From positions 1 to 42,609 of the forward strand of contig WANW01000023.1 in NCBI GenBank assembly GCA_015521615.1: DNA of 42,609 nt. The letters run 5' to 3'. This document shows, one piece after another, positions 14,992 through 23,700 of the stretch. Both the position numbers and the translations under genes were made by a program. The DNA is from Candidatus Hydrothermarchaeota archaeon. GTDB lineage: Archaea; Hydrothermarchaeota; Hydrothermarchaeia; Hydrothermarchaeales; BMS3B. Every line of letters begins with the position of its first letter. The first letter of the stretch is position 1. A model generated the notes under the pieces. That model made no database searches. It saw nothing but the letters and a program-made list of their open reading frames with translations, and was not told where the DNA came from.

Positions 14992-15324
14992 CTAAACCAC
15001 GCACTTGATATCCCTGAAAACGTCGTAGTGTTCATCCAGGGAGTATATCTCCCTGATGCCGCGCCTTCGCATAATAAGCACATTGTACGCATCAACGAAG
15101 TCAACCTGAAACCTGCCCGACATCTCCACAGCTTCTCTGCATGCGGAGGCTTCCACATCCACAAGTCTCAAGCCTATGCAGTCCAAAAATGAAAGGACCA
15201 TGTCGGTCGCCTTATTTTCATCGAATCTCTCACTGCCCTCCAGGACGTACTTTATCTCAGCCACCGTGAATACGCTGGTGACAACCTTCTCCTCACCCTT
15301 TTCCACACACCTCATTATTTCCAA
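14992..15324 (-). pseudogene. PIN-domain protein lacking its N-terminal strand, probably inactive
   Basis: The frame opens at a TTG as EIMRCVEKGEEKVVTSVFTVAEIKYVLEG and continues to VDFVDAYNVLIMRRRGIREIYSLDEHYD, both standard PIN segments. The first strand, which would carry DxN and the first catalytic aspartate, is absent. Only 33 bases separate this start from the preceding gene's stop, and they do not encode it in any frame I checked. No partner antitoxin is next to it. It is best read as a toxin decapitated by a rearrangement at the end of the serA-linked operon, though a short functional form cannot be ruled out. Confidence 0.6.
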
Positions 15325-15333
15325 GCGCTTCGT

Positions 15334-15789
15334 TTAGTGGCACCCCTTCTCACACGTCTCACGGGCGAATTCTTCCTCGCGCACGCCTATATGCTCCTCC
15401 CTTCCCAAAACCTCCCCGCTCACAGGGTCAACGTACAGAACCATTGCATTTATGCTTCCCAGGCCTGCGCACCCGCACTTGCGCTCCATAATCTCCACCC
15501 GCCACAGGTAGCGGCCCACCTCCGGCTTGAACTCCAGCACAGCACGCTCCACGCGCAGCGATGCGTTCTCAAAATGCTCCTGGGCAAATTTTTTAAACTC
15601 CTCATCCTCGCTGGCTATGCGTATTGCTTCCTCGCTGGATATGGGGATATGCACACTCGAGTTGAGCTTCTCCAGCTGCGCACTTAGCTGTGCCACCTCC
15701 CCGCTAGCACGTGCATAGCTGAAAAGCAGCCCTCCTGCTAAAATTGCAAGGACCACTATAACTGTAGCAAGAGTCTTATTTTCTACCAT
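15334..15789 (-). CDS. Membrane-anchored extracytoplasmic protein with PepSY-like domain and paired cysteines
   Basis: The 151-residue protein has an N-terminal transmembrane helix (TLATVIVVLAILAGGLLFSYA), a short coiled segment, and then a compact domain. The domain, PISSEEAIRIASEDEEFKKFA with ALVDPVSGEVLG-like strands (here MVLYVDPVSGEVLG), fits a PepSY-type fold. Cysteines are CGC near residue 112 and CEKGCH at the very C-terminus. They could form two disulfides or bind metal, and CEKGCH is not a normal heme motif because of its three-residue gap. It abuts the PRC-barrel gene by one base and is probably in the serA operon. The family identity is uncertain. Confidence 0.6.
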   Translation of the reverse strand: MVENKTLATVIVVLAILAGGLLFSYARASGEVAQLSAQLEKLNSSVHIPISSEEAIRIASEDEEFKKFAQEHFENASLRVERAVLEFKPEVGRYLWRVEIMERKCGCAGLGSINAMVLYVDPVSGEVLGREEHIGVREEEFARETCEKGCH

Positions 15790-15790
15790 T

Positions 15791-16048
15791 TCATGCTCTC
15801 GGGATGCCGCCCTCGTTGATTATTAGCACATCCTTAACCGCCTTAACTGCGGTGAAGGGTATAAGGATTTCACCCCTTTCATTCAGCCTGAAGTACTTCG
15901 GGTCCACATCCTTGCCTGGCTTAACTATCAGCATCATCACCTTGCCTGCGACGGTCTCAATGCTTATGTCGGTAAGCCTGCCAATCACCGTACCTCGATC
16001 ACTAACCACATTCCTCCCTATCAGGTCTCTCCCTGCAATCCTGCCCAT
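15791..16048 (-). CDS. PRC-barrel domain protein
   Basis: The 85 residues form one PRC-barrel: RDLIGRNVVSDRGTVIGRLTDISIE, then MMLIVKPGKDVDPKYFRLNERGEILIPFTAVKAVKDVLII. Stand-alone archaeal members are common and are thought to be small adaptor or RNA/protein-interaction modules, but the role is unknown. It is followed one base later by the PepSY-like gene and preceded, 33 bases away, by two CBS proteins. Confidence 0.85.
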   Translation of the reverse strand: MGRIAGRDLIGRNVVSDRGTVIGRLTDISIETVAGKVMMLIVKPGKDVDPKYFRLNERGEILIPFTAVKAVKDVLIINEGGIPRA

Positions 16049-16081
16049 TCTCCTGCCTCCATCTCTAAATTTGCCAAGGCG

Positions 16082-16501
16082 CTACTTAAAGCTTAGCCCT
16101 CTCTGCGCCGTAGCAGAGATTATGTCGCTAAGGGTGATTATCCCCTCCGGCATGTGCGAAAGCTCTGTCCTGCCTTCTGCACCCTTAACCACGAAGAGCC
16201 TGCTCACCCTGTTCTCATGCATAACTCTTGCTGCCTCAAGAAGTGTGGCATTTGGGTCAATGCCAAAAAAGCTGGTGCTCATTATCTCCTCAACCTTTGC
16301 CTCCTTGCTCACACCCCTGCTCAGAGCACGCACCATATCTGTGTCTGAAACCACACCTGCTGGCTTGCCACTGCTGTCCACAACCAGCAAGCCCGAGATG
16401 CCCTCATTCCGCATTACTCGAGCCACATCGCGCAAGCTCATGCCCACCTCCACTGTAATAAGCGGCTTTTTGAGGAAATCTGAAACCTTTCTTTTGAGCA
16501 T
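16082..16501 (-). CDS. Tandem CBS-domain protein (second of a pair)
   Basis: The 139-residue protein has two CBS repeats, residues 5-60 (VSDFLKKPLITVEVGMSLRDVARVMRNEGISGLLVV, GVVSDTDMVRAL) and 68-130 (VEEIMSTSFFGIDPNATLLEAARVMHENRVSRLFVV, GIITLSDII). It closely resembles the gene just upstream, including 'SDTD' and 'ARVM', so the two arose by tandem duplication and may form a heterodimer. Ligands are probably adenine nucleotides. Confidence 0.92.
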   Translation of the reverse strand: MLKRKVSDFLKKPLITVEVGMSLRDVARVMRNEGISGLLVVDSSGKPAGVVSDTDMVRALSRGVSKEAKVEEIMSTSFFGIDPNATLLEAARVMHENRVSRLFVVKGAEGRTELSHMPEGIITLSDIISATAQRGLSFK

Positions 16502-16507
16502 CGCAAC

Positions 16508-16921
16508 TCACTCCGCCATGTACCTGACTAAGTCAGAGGATGTAATTATCCCGACGGGGCGCTGAAGATAGGGTTTTGAAAGACTCGCCTTTTCTGGCTT
16601 CTCCTCCTTCACCACAAAGAGGCGGTGCACCCTCTCGCGGTCCATAACACGGGCTGCCTCCTCAAGGGGTGCGTCCTCCTCAATTATAAGGGTAAAGGGC
16701 ATCATCACCTCACTAACCTTTGTGGTCTCGAAGTTCCTCCCCTTAATTATAGCGTCCAGCACGTCGGTATCTGAGATTACACCCATCGTATCGCCGTCCT
16801 CACTTACCACCGCAACACCCGAGATTCTGTACTTCGCCATAACTCTGACCACATCGCTCAGCGTGGAATTGACATCAACGGTGTAAACCCCCCGCGTCAT
16901 ATAATCCCTGACCTTTGCCAT
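16508..16921 (-). CDS. Tandem CBS-domain protein (first of a pair)
   Basis: The 137-residue protein is a CBS pair with repeats KVRDYMTRGVYTVDVNSTLSDVVRVMAKYRISGVAVV...GVISDTDVLDAI and KVSEVMMPFTLIIEEDAPLEEAARVMDRERVHRLFVV...GIITSSDLVRYM. It begins four bases after serA ends and is six bases from its paralogue. The spacing suggests that both are made together with phosphoglycerate dehydrogenase, and they could report energy state, but no direct link is shown. Confidence 0.92.
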   Translation of the reverse strand: MAKVRDYMTRGVYTVDVNSTLSDVVRVMAKYRISGVAVVSEDGDTMGVISDTDVLDAIIKGRNFETTKVSEVMMPFTLIIEEDAPLEEAARVMDRERVHRLFVVKEEKPEKASLSKPYLQRPVGIITSSDLVRYMAE

Positions 16922-16925
16922 GCTC

Positions 16926-18500
16926 TCACATCTCCAGTTCCTTTACGCTGTACACCCCGGGTATTGAGGCGATCTCATCAACCACCTCTTTACCCACAGG
17001 CTGGTCCACGCTAAGCACCATGAGCTGAGTCTCACCCTTTTCGCGCCGGCCAACCTGCATCGCTCCTATATTTATCTGCTTCTCTCCGAGAAGTGTGGCC
17101 ACCCTGCCTATCATCCCGGGCTTGTCCTCATGCTTGACGATGAGCATCTTCCCGCCCGGGGTGAGCTCAATGGCATACTCCTCTATGCCCGTGATTCTAA
17201 CCTCGCCACCGATGCTTGAGCCCTTCACTATGGTTTCGCCCTCATCGGTCTTCACCCTGAGGATTATAAGGCTCCCGTACTTCTCTGCATCATCCCTCTT
17301 GGCCTGAGTAATGCGTATGTCACGATTTTTAGCCACCACGGGCGCGTTGAGCAGGTTCACCCCCTCTGTAAGAATGGGCGATAGCAAACCCTTGAGCGCA
17401 GCGTTGGTGAGAACCTCCTGGTGCTCCTCTTTTGCAAGCTCGCCACAGAAGGTCACCTCTACGTCGCGAATTCTGCCGGAGACCAGCTGAATTGCAAAGT
17501 TGCCAAGTGCCTCTGCAAGTGCAAGGTAGTCCTTGAGCCTGTCAAGCACCTCTGGCGGTAGCCTGGGCATGTTCACCACATTGCGCGGAGGTTCGCCACG
17601 CAGCACCTTGAGCACTTCCTCACAGGCGATGAGCGAGGCGTAGCGCTGCGCTTCTTCCGTAGAAGCGCCCAGGTGAGGGGTGACTATGCAGTTCTCCAGC
17701 TCAAGCAGGGGGTTGCCAAATGGTGGTTCCTTCTCAAACACGTCAAGGGCGGCGCCCGCAAGCTTGCCCGAGCGCAGCGCTTCGTAGAGAGCCGCCTCAT
17801 CCACAACACCGCCGCGGGCGGCATTTATTAGATACGCCCCATCCTTCATCTTTGCTATAGCTTCTGCATTTATCAGATGCCTGGTCTGCTCAGTCAGGGG
17901 TACGTGGATGGTAATAAAATCACTCCTCGCAAGAAGCTCGTCCAGGTCGACCACCTCGACGCCGAGCTCCTCTGCAAGCTTCTTTGAAATGTAGGGATCG
18001 TAGGCTATGCAGTGCATCTCAAAGGCCTTCGCTTTCCGCACCACCTGTGAACCTATTCTGCCCATCCCTATTACGCCCAGCGTCTTTCCGCGCAGCTCCA
18101 CACCGAGGAATTTCTTCTTCTCCCACTTCCCTGCTTTAAGACTGGCATTGGCCTGAGGTATTCTCCTCGCCAGGGCGAGCATTAAGCCTATGGTATGCTC
18201 CGCTACAGTTATAGACGAAGCTTCAGGAGCATTAACCACGATAATGCCACGCTCTGTTGCAGCCTTGATATCAATGTTGTCCACTCCAACGCCGGCTCTG
18301 CCTATAACCTTAAGGTTCTCAGCCGCCTCTATAACATCTCGAGTGACCTTTGTAGCGCTCCTGACGAGAAGCGCATCCTTATCGCGAATCTTCTCAATAA
18401 GCTCCTCCTTGCTCAAACCAGTTGCAACTTCAACCTCTGCATGCTGACGAAGAAGCTCTATCCCTGCCTCATGGAGATGGTCGCTCACCAGTACCTTCAT
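16926..18500 (-). CDS. serA: D-3-phosphoglycerate dehydrogenase, long form with ASB and ACT domains
   Basis: This enzyme oxidises 3-phosphoglycerate, the first step of serine synthesis. The 524-residue length matches the long archaeal/bacterial type. Features in order are the N-terminal substrate half with [20 protein letters not shown] and the Rossmann motif [23 protein letters not shown]. The catalytic Arg, Glu and His lie in [29 protein letters not shown] and [13 protein letters not shown]. An intervening ASB domain (about 315-440) and a C-terminal ACT domain ([39 protein letters not shown]) follow. ACT domains of this enzyme usually bind serine for feedback inhibition. ATG 18500 is preceded by AGGAGG. 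Confidence 0.97.
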   Translation of the reverse strand: MKVLVSDHLHEAGIELLRQHAEVEVATGLSKEELIEKIRDKDALLVRSATKVTRDVIEAAENLKVIGRAGVGVDNIDIKAATERGIIVVNAPEASSITVAEHTIGLMLALARRIPQANASLKAGKWEKKKFLGVELRGKTLGVIGMGRIGSQVVRKAKAFEMHCIAYDPYISKKLAEELGVEVVDLDELLARSDFITIHVPLTEQTRHLINAEAIAKMKDGAYLINAARGGVVDEAALYEALRSGKLAGAALDVFEKEPPFGNPLLELENCIVTPHLGASTEEAQRYASLIACEEVLKVLRGEPPRNVVNMPRLPPEVLDRLKDYLALAEALGNFAIQLVSGRIRDVEVTFCGELAKEEHQEVLTNAALKGLLSPILTEGVNLLNAPVVAKNRDIRITQAKRDDAEKYGSLIILRVKTDEGETIVKGSSIGGEVRITGIEEYAIELTPGGKMLIVKHEDKPGMIGRVATLLGEKQINIGAMQVGRREKGETQLMVLSVDQPVGKEVVDEIASIPGVYSVKELEM

Positions 18501-18507
18501 CCTGAAC

Positions 18508-18562
18508 CTCCTGCTCTGAATTTTTCATATATTGCGAAACGGTGGTATTTAAAATTTCTCTG
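18508..18562 (-). promoter_or_regulatory. serA promoter and ribosome site
   Basis: Reading the minus strand, AATTTTAAATACC (about 18560-18548) is TATA-like, and AGGAGG lies seven bases before ATG 18500. The distance from TATA to ATG (about 50 nt) allows a short leader. No other element was recognised. Confidence 0.45.
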
Positions 18563-18587
18563 GATAGAGAGGATAAAAATGATTTTT

Positions 18588-19805
18588 TCACGGAAAGCTT
18601 CTGTATACCCAGGTATCGCTCTCTGCAGCCTTGGGCTCTGTGTAAACGTCATTCTCCACTCTGCCTCCATTAAAGCTCCACATGCCCCCTCCTCCTCCCA
18701 TACCCCCTCCACCCATGCCTCCATGACACACTGAGCAGTCGCCGTGGCAGGTAGCGCACTGGCTCATCGAAGAAAGACCTGCATGGTTGTTGTAGCGGTG
18801 GCAGCCTGTGCACAGGTCGCCGATGAGCCTCCTTGTAACTTTCTGAGATACATCATGGTAGAACTGCGTTGAGTTGTGCCCACCTCTCGTGTGAGGCTCA
18901 TTGCCCAGGGGATAGGGACCCGAGTTGTTGTGGCAGGTCAGGCAGGTTAGCTTGAGCGCAGCATGCACAGCTGAGGAGTTCAGGTTGTAGTTGTAGTAGG
19001 GTGCACCTGCATAAATATCAAGACTCGCATTCTTGTGGCAACTCCTGCAGTAGGCGTCGGTGGCTCCGCCATAGCTGGAATTGTCGTGGCCAGGGTGATA
19101 GGGTGAGTTTGAAGGTAGATTGTACAACGTACCTGTGTCGTTCACATCGCCAGCGTGCTGCGAGCCATTGGCATTGCCGATATTCCCCAGCTTTATACGG
19201 ATGTGGCACCTCACGCAGCTTATGTCCGAGATGTTCTTCCAGAAGTGGGTACTCCCGCCTTCGTTCTTTATCTCCACTGTATAGCTCCTCTGTGGCCCTG
19301 TAATCACACTCTCTATGTTGTACAGGTAGGTCTCACCGCCGTCCGGAGATGTCACGTTGTTGTATATTGTATAGTTTATGTATTCATAATAAAGAAGGGT
19401 TATGTTTGCGGAGTAGTTGGTGTGGCACATTAAACACGCCTCATTGGGGCCTCTACGTATCTTGTAATTCTCGGCGGTCCTGAAGAGTGGCATGTGCGCC
19501 TCGTAGCTGCTGTTTATCTTGCTCACAACACTGGTATGGCAGTCTATGCAGCGTGGTATGCTCGCTGCATGCGCCTCCTGCCCGGGAGAGAAGGTGGTAT
19601 TGTGGCAAGTCCTGCAGCTGAGGTTGGAGTGATATATGGATAACGAAAGGTTACCCGCCTCCTCTGCATGGCACTTGGTGCAGTCAACATTTTTGCCGGG
19701 TATGAAAGAGTGCTGACCTGTGAACATTGAGAGAGGGAAGGATACGCTTAAAATTAGAAGAGCTATAATTCCAATCCCGAGGATTGTAATTTTTAAAAGC
19801 CCCAT
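18588..19805 (-). CDS. Decaheme c-type cytochrome
   Basis: The 405-residue protein has an N-terminal signal or anchor helix (ITILGIGIIALLILSVSFPLSMF) and ten CXXCH motifs: CTKCH, CRTCH, CIDCH, CLMCH, CVRCH, CRSCH, CLTCH, CTGCH, CATCH and CSVCH. The last two are only three residues apart (CATCHGDCSVCH). Many additional histidines between motifs (HSFIPG, HAASIP, HPGHDNSS, HTRGGH) could act as second axial ligands. The C-terminus, GGMGGGGMGGGGG followed by about 25 polar residues, is a flexible glycine-rich tail of unknown role. It is probably an extracytoplasmic electron conduit, as in metal-reducing or syntrophic archaea. No partner membrane oxidoreductase is in the window. It shares a 124-base spacer with the divergent bioY. 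Confidence 0.93.
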   Translation of the reverse strand: MGLLKITILGIGIIALLILSVSFPLSMFTGQHSFIPGKNVDCTKCHAEEAGNLSLSIYHSNLSCRTCHNTTFSPGQEAHAASIPRCIDCHTSVVSKINSSYEAHMPLFRTAENYKIRRGPNEACLMCHTNYSANITLLYYEYINYTIYNNVTSPDGGETYLYNIESVITGPQRSYTVEIKNEGGSTHFWKNISDISCVRCHIRIKLGNIGNANGSQHAGDVNDTGTLYNLPSNSPYHPGHDNSSYGGATDAYCRSCHKNASLDIYAGAPYYNYNLNSSAVHAALKLTCLTCHNNSGPYPLGNEPHTRGGHNSTQFYHDVSQKVTRRLIGDLCTGCHRYNNHAGLSSMSQCATCHGDCSVCHGGMGGGGMGGGGGMWSFNGGRVENDVYTEPKAAESDTWVYRSFP

Positions 19806-19837
19806 GCTTCCTGCCTTTATTCTTTAACATACTTTAA

Positions 19838-19852
19838 TTAATTTAAAATTAA
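19838..19852. promoter_or_regulatory. AT-rich dyad in front of the decaheme gene
   Basis: TTAATTT-A-AAATTAA is a perfect 7-bp dyad about 35 bases before the decaheme start. It lies in a run of A/T that probably also contains the minus-strand TATA element. Given the composition it could be chance. Confidence 0.25.
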
Positions 19853-19866
19853 AAATTATAGAAAAA

Positions 19867-19917
19867 TTTATAAACTACCTGCACATTGTTAACCACAGGA
19901 TAAGTCAGGGTTAACGA
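19867..19917 (+). promoter_or_regulatory. bioY promoter with a BirA-type operator
   Basis: TTTATAAA (19867-19874) is the TATA element. Downstream lies TTGTTAACC-N14-GGTTAACGA (19886-19917), in which eight of nine arm positions are complementary. This matches the known BirA operator pattern (TTGTAAACC or TTGTTAACC, N14-15, mirrored). The site covers the predicted transcription start, so a biotin-bound BirA with an HTH domain would block initiation. Confidence 0.8.
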
Positions 19918-19929
19918 AGGTGGTGAGAA

Positions 19930-20730
19930 ATGTTCATAAGTGAGAATGCGAGGCTTAACTTTTTCAGGTGGAGGTACGAGGCTGGCTACGCCTACAAGCT
20001 TGCCCTTGCAATTGCCTTTGCCGGACTCACCGGCATCGGGGCACAGGCGAAGCTATATCTTCCCTTCACACCCGTGCCGGTAACAGGGCAGGTGTTTTTT
20101 GTGCTTCTGAGCGGCGCTGTGCTGGGCAGGAATTATGGCGCGCTTAGTATGGCGCTCTACGCAACACTAGGCGCTTTAGGTGTGCCCTGGTTCGCAGGAG
20201 GCAAGGCCGGGATAGAAGTGCTCCTGGGCGCAACAGGAGGCTACATTCTGGGCTTTATTGCTGCCTCATACCTGATTGGCTACTTTACCGACACCTACAT
20301 AAGTTCTCGAAGCCTGGCTGCGCAACTCTCTCTCATGTTCGCGGGTGTTGGGATAATCTATGCCTTAGGTGCGGTGCAGCTCGCTTACGTAGTACAGCTG
20401 AGTGCCAGCGAGGCTCTTGCCAAAGGAGTGCTTCCATTTATCCCGGGTGATATACTTAAAGCCCTGGCCGCGGTAGCAGTCTCCACAGCTATTCTGCCCA
20501 GAGGAGGCTATGCCCGAGAAAAAGACGCAGGTGGAGAGGGCAAAGTAAGGGCAAGGCTCCACTTAAGCGCCATTGCAGGCATTGCAGCAGCCTTCTTCCT
20601 AGTGCTTTTCTGGCTGAAGCTCCTCAGCCTGGAAAGCGCAGGCACCGGAGAGCTTCTGTGGTATTCGATGACATACTCAGCGGCAGTGCTACTTTGTGCC
20701 GGAAGTGCAGCCTACCTGGCCAGGAGGTAG
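19930..20730 (+). CDS. bioY: Biotin transporter substrate-binding subunit BioY, with extra C-terminal helices
   Basis: BioY is the S component of a biotin energy-coupling-factor transporter. The hallmark block is QAKLYLPFTPVPVTGQVFFVLLSGAVLGRNYGALSMALYATLGALGVPWFAGG, followed by GATGGYILGFIAASYLIG and the closing LPFIPGDILKALAAVAV. The core ends near residue 190. A further 75 residues include two hydrophobic segments (IAGIAAAFFLVLFWLKLL and LLWYSMTYSAAVLLCAGSAAYLA) not usual in BioY, joined by a charged loop. No ECF ATPase or T component is nearby, so it may work alone or with shared energising subunits. Expression is very likely biotin-controlled because of the operator upstream. It ends two bases before the coiled-coil gene on the other strand. 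Confidence 0.93.
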   Translation: MFISENARLNFFRWRYEAGYAYKLALAIAFAGLTGIGAQAKLYLPFTPVPVTGQVFFVLLSGAVLGRNYGALSMALYATLGALGVPWFAGGKAGIEVLLGATGGYILGFIAASYLIGYFTDTYISSRSLAAQLSLMFAGVGIIYALGAVQLAYVVQLSASEALAKGVLPFIPGDILKALAAVAVSTAILPRGGYAREKDAGGEGKVRARLHLSAIAGIAAAFFLVLFWLKLLSLESAGTGELLWYSMTYSAAVLLCAGSAAYLARR

Positions 20731-20731
20731 T

Positions 20732-23700
20732 CTAGGTACGACGCAGGGCGGAGGTCTTCTGCTCAATATACCTCTCCAGAAGCTCTTCCTTTTTCTTCAG
20801 CTCCCTGTTCTTCTCCTCCAGAAGCTTCTTGAGCTCCCTGATCTCCCCTTCCAGTTTTTCTTTTTCCTCCATGAGTGAGGAGTATTTCTTCTCAAGCTGC
20901 TTTGCGCTCTTGTATGCGCTCGCCTCTATCCTGCTGAAAATCTTCTCTGCTGTTGCGGTGGCATTCTTTATAAGCTGTGCGGCCTGGGAGAGAAACTCTG
21001 CCCTTGCCTCTTTACCTTCCCTGACCCCTGGTGCAACACCAACACCAAGCTTTGCGTCTCCCAGATACTCTACCGCAACTCTCAGGAAGGAAACGCACCT
21101 CTCGACCTCACCCTCTATACCATCAACACTCGCGGAGAGGGTATATAGCTTTTTTATAGACTGAGAGGCGCCCTCAATGGCGGTGTCCACCTGTTTTGCG
21201 CTGTACTTCCTGAGACAGGCTTCTACACCCTTTGCTGCCTTCTCCAGCGCCGCAAATATCTCCTTCTCCAGCTCCTTAAGCTCCTTTTCAACCCTCCCGC
21301 CAGCCTGAAGAAGCTTCTGCTTTAAACGAGAATTCTCATTCTTCAGCAGCTCCATCTCAGCGCTCAGCTTAGCAAGCTCTCTGCGCAGTCTCTCAATCTC
21401 GACATCCCTCTCCTTCTGCTCTCTAACGGCACTGTCCACCCTGCCATAAAGGAGCAGATTCTCCTTTTCCAGGGCTCTGCACTTCTCCTCATACTGCTTC
21501 AGTTTCTGCACCTTCTCCTTTAGCTCCTCCATGGCCTTGGTTTTTGAGGTCACCTCCTCACGAAGTGAGTGATACTCCCTGGCGAGCTTTTCCAGTTCCT
21601 CCTTTTCCCGGGTGAGGCTCTCAAGCTCTTTCCTCAGCCTGGAAAGTACCTCCTCCTGCTCGCTGGATTTCTGCTTTAGCTTTTCGTGCTCGCCCTTCAG
21701 GGCCTCAAATTCATAAAGCTTCTCCATCATGCGGGAAATTTGCCTCTCCATCTGTGAATTCTCTTCAAGCAGCGTTTTTATCCTGCCTTTTGCTTCCTCA
21801 AGCTCCTTCGCATTTTTATCCTTCCCTGCGGTAAGGCTGGTGATCTGTTCCCTCGCAGTTTCAAGCTGAGCCTCAAGTTTGCGCACCTTGCTTTCTTCCA
21901 CCGCCAGCCTCTGCTTCAGCTCCTGATTTTCCTTCTCATAGCTTTCAAGTAGCTTTATCCTTGAAATTAGCTCCTGAATCTCCCCTTCCAGCTTTTCTCT
22001 GAGGTTCTCAAGCTCCTCCTTCTCTCCTTGAGTTACCTTGAGTTCCTCCAGCCGCCGGGAAAGCTCCTGCCTCGTATTGTTGAGCTCTTCCTCCAGCTTC
22101 TTCTTCGTGGCTTCAAGCTCAGCAAGCCCTGCCTCAAGCTTCTTAATCGTGTCCTCCAGCTCAGCAATCCTGTCTCTGGCTGCGAGAAGCTCACCCTTCG
22201 ACCGCTTCGCCTCCTTCTCATATTTTTCAAGAAGCTTCACCCTACTGGCAAGCTCATTCCTCTCGTCGCGCAGCTCTTCAAGCTCTGCCTCAAGGGTCAC
22301 CTTCTCTGCATTCAGCTTCTCCACAAGGGTCTCAAACTCCTCCTTCTGCCTGGAGAGCTCCTTCTCCAGGTTTGCCTTCTCAGCGAGCGTTGTGGTAAGC
22401 CTATCCTTTAGCTCGGCCACCTCACTCTCAAGCCTTTCAACATTGCGCTTTGCAGAAGCCAGCTCAGTCTTTAGCGTGGCGTTTTCCTTCTCGAAACCTT
22501 CAAGCAGTTTTATTCTGCTTACGTATTCCTCTATCTCCCTGCCTAACTCCTCAATCTTCGCCTCATTGTCTATCCTGATTTTTTCAAGAACCGCCTTTTC
22601 TTCTTCAAGAAGTTTTTTCTCTTCCTTAATCTTAAGCAGCTTATCTATCTGTTCCTTTGCCAGAGCGTGCTCGTTCTCAAGTTTCCTGTGCTCATGCTCC
22701 AGTTTTTTATGCCTTTCTTTAAGTTTTGTCAGCTCCTGCTCCATCGCATCGAGATTTTCCATCAGCTCAGATATCCTAGAGTTCTGCTCCTCAACGGTAA
22801 ATTGCGAAGCGCGGAGGTTCTCAGTTAACTCCTCAACACGCGCTTCAAGTTCGCGTTTTTTATCGCCAAGCGCCTGAAGCTTCTGCTTCAGCTCCCTGAT
22901 AAGGGAGCGCATCTCCTTCTTCTCAAGGTCATCACCGGCAAACTCCCATTTCTCAACCTTCTCTGCCGAAAAGTCCAGAACAGAGCGAATGCTCTCATGA
23001 GCCCTCTCGTAACCTTCAAGAAGCCTGTCTCTGATAAACAATGTGGCGCTTTCTTTGAGCATTTCACGATTTCTCGCCAGCAGTGCATCGATCTCCGCCC
23101 TCCTCTTTCTCAGTTCTGCAAGCGTTTCTGCAATCTCCTCCTTCCGCTCCCTGAGGCTATCACACCTCTCTTTAAGGGAGGGCAGGTCTGAAAACTCCCT
23201 TAATATCTTCTCTTCCTTTTCCAGTTTTTTCTTTTTAACCTCCTCGTACTTGGAAGAGAAATGTTTCAGTTTGAGCTCAAAAAGCTCTGTTCTTGCCTTT
23301 ATTTCCCCTATACTTGCCTTACCGGTAATCTTTCCTACAAACCTTCCCTTTGGAGAAATTTCAATGGCACCTGCTCCCCCTGAGTACTCATCGAGGAGCG
23401 TCTCAAGAGTAACGGGCTTTCCGGCCAGCTTAATTTCCACATCCTCTGCATAGGGCGCAACATCTCTTATAAAAGCCTGCCTAACCTCAGAGGCGAGGGT
23501 TGAGAACTCTCTCTCCACATCATCTCTAATTCGCTCATATTCCTCCGCCCTTTTTGAATAAGCCGCCTCACTGGCACCAAGCTCACTTTCCACTTCCCTG
23601 GCTTCTTTCTCCAGTGCGGCTATCTTCTCATTGAGCTTTTCCAGCTCACTTTCACCGGTAAAAACTGCCGACAGCTCTTCACGCGTCTTTGTAACCAGTT

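Noticed and set aside
15334-15352. Heme c site at the C-terminus CEKGCH
   Set aside because: The gap is three residues rather than two. I do not count it as a heme without further evidence.
22038-22877. 279-codon plus-strand ORF, serine- and phenylalanine-rich
   Set aside because: It is the complement of Glu/Lys/Leu-rich coiled-coil codons, a routine artefact.
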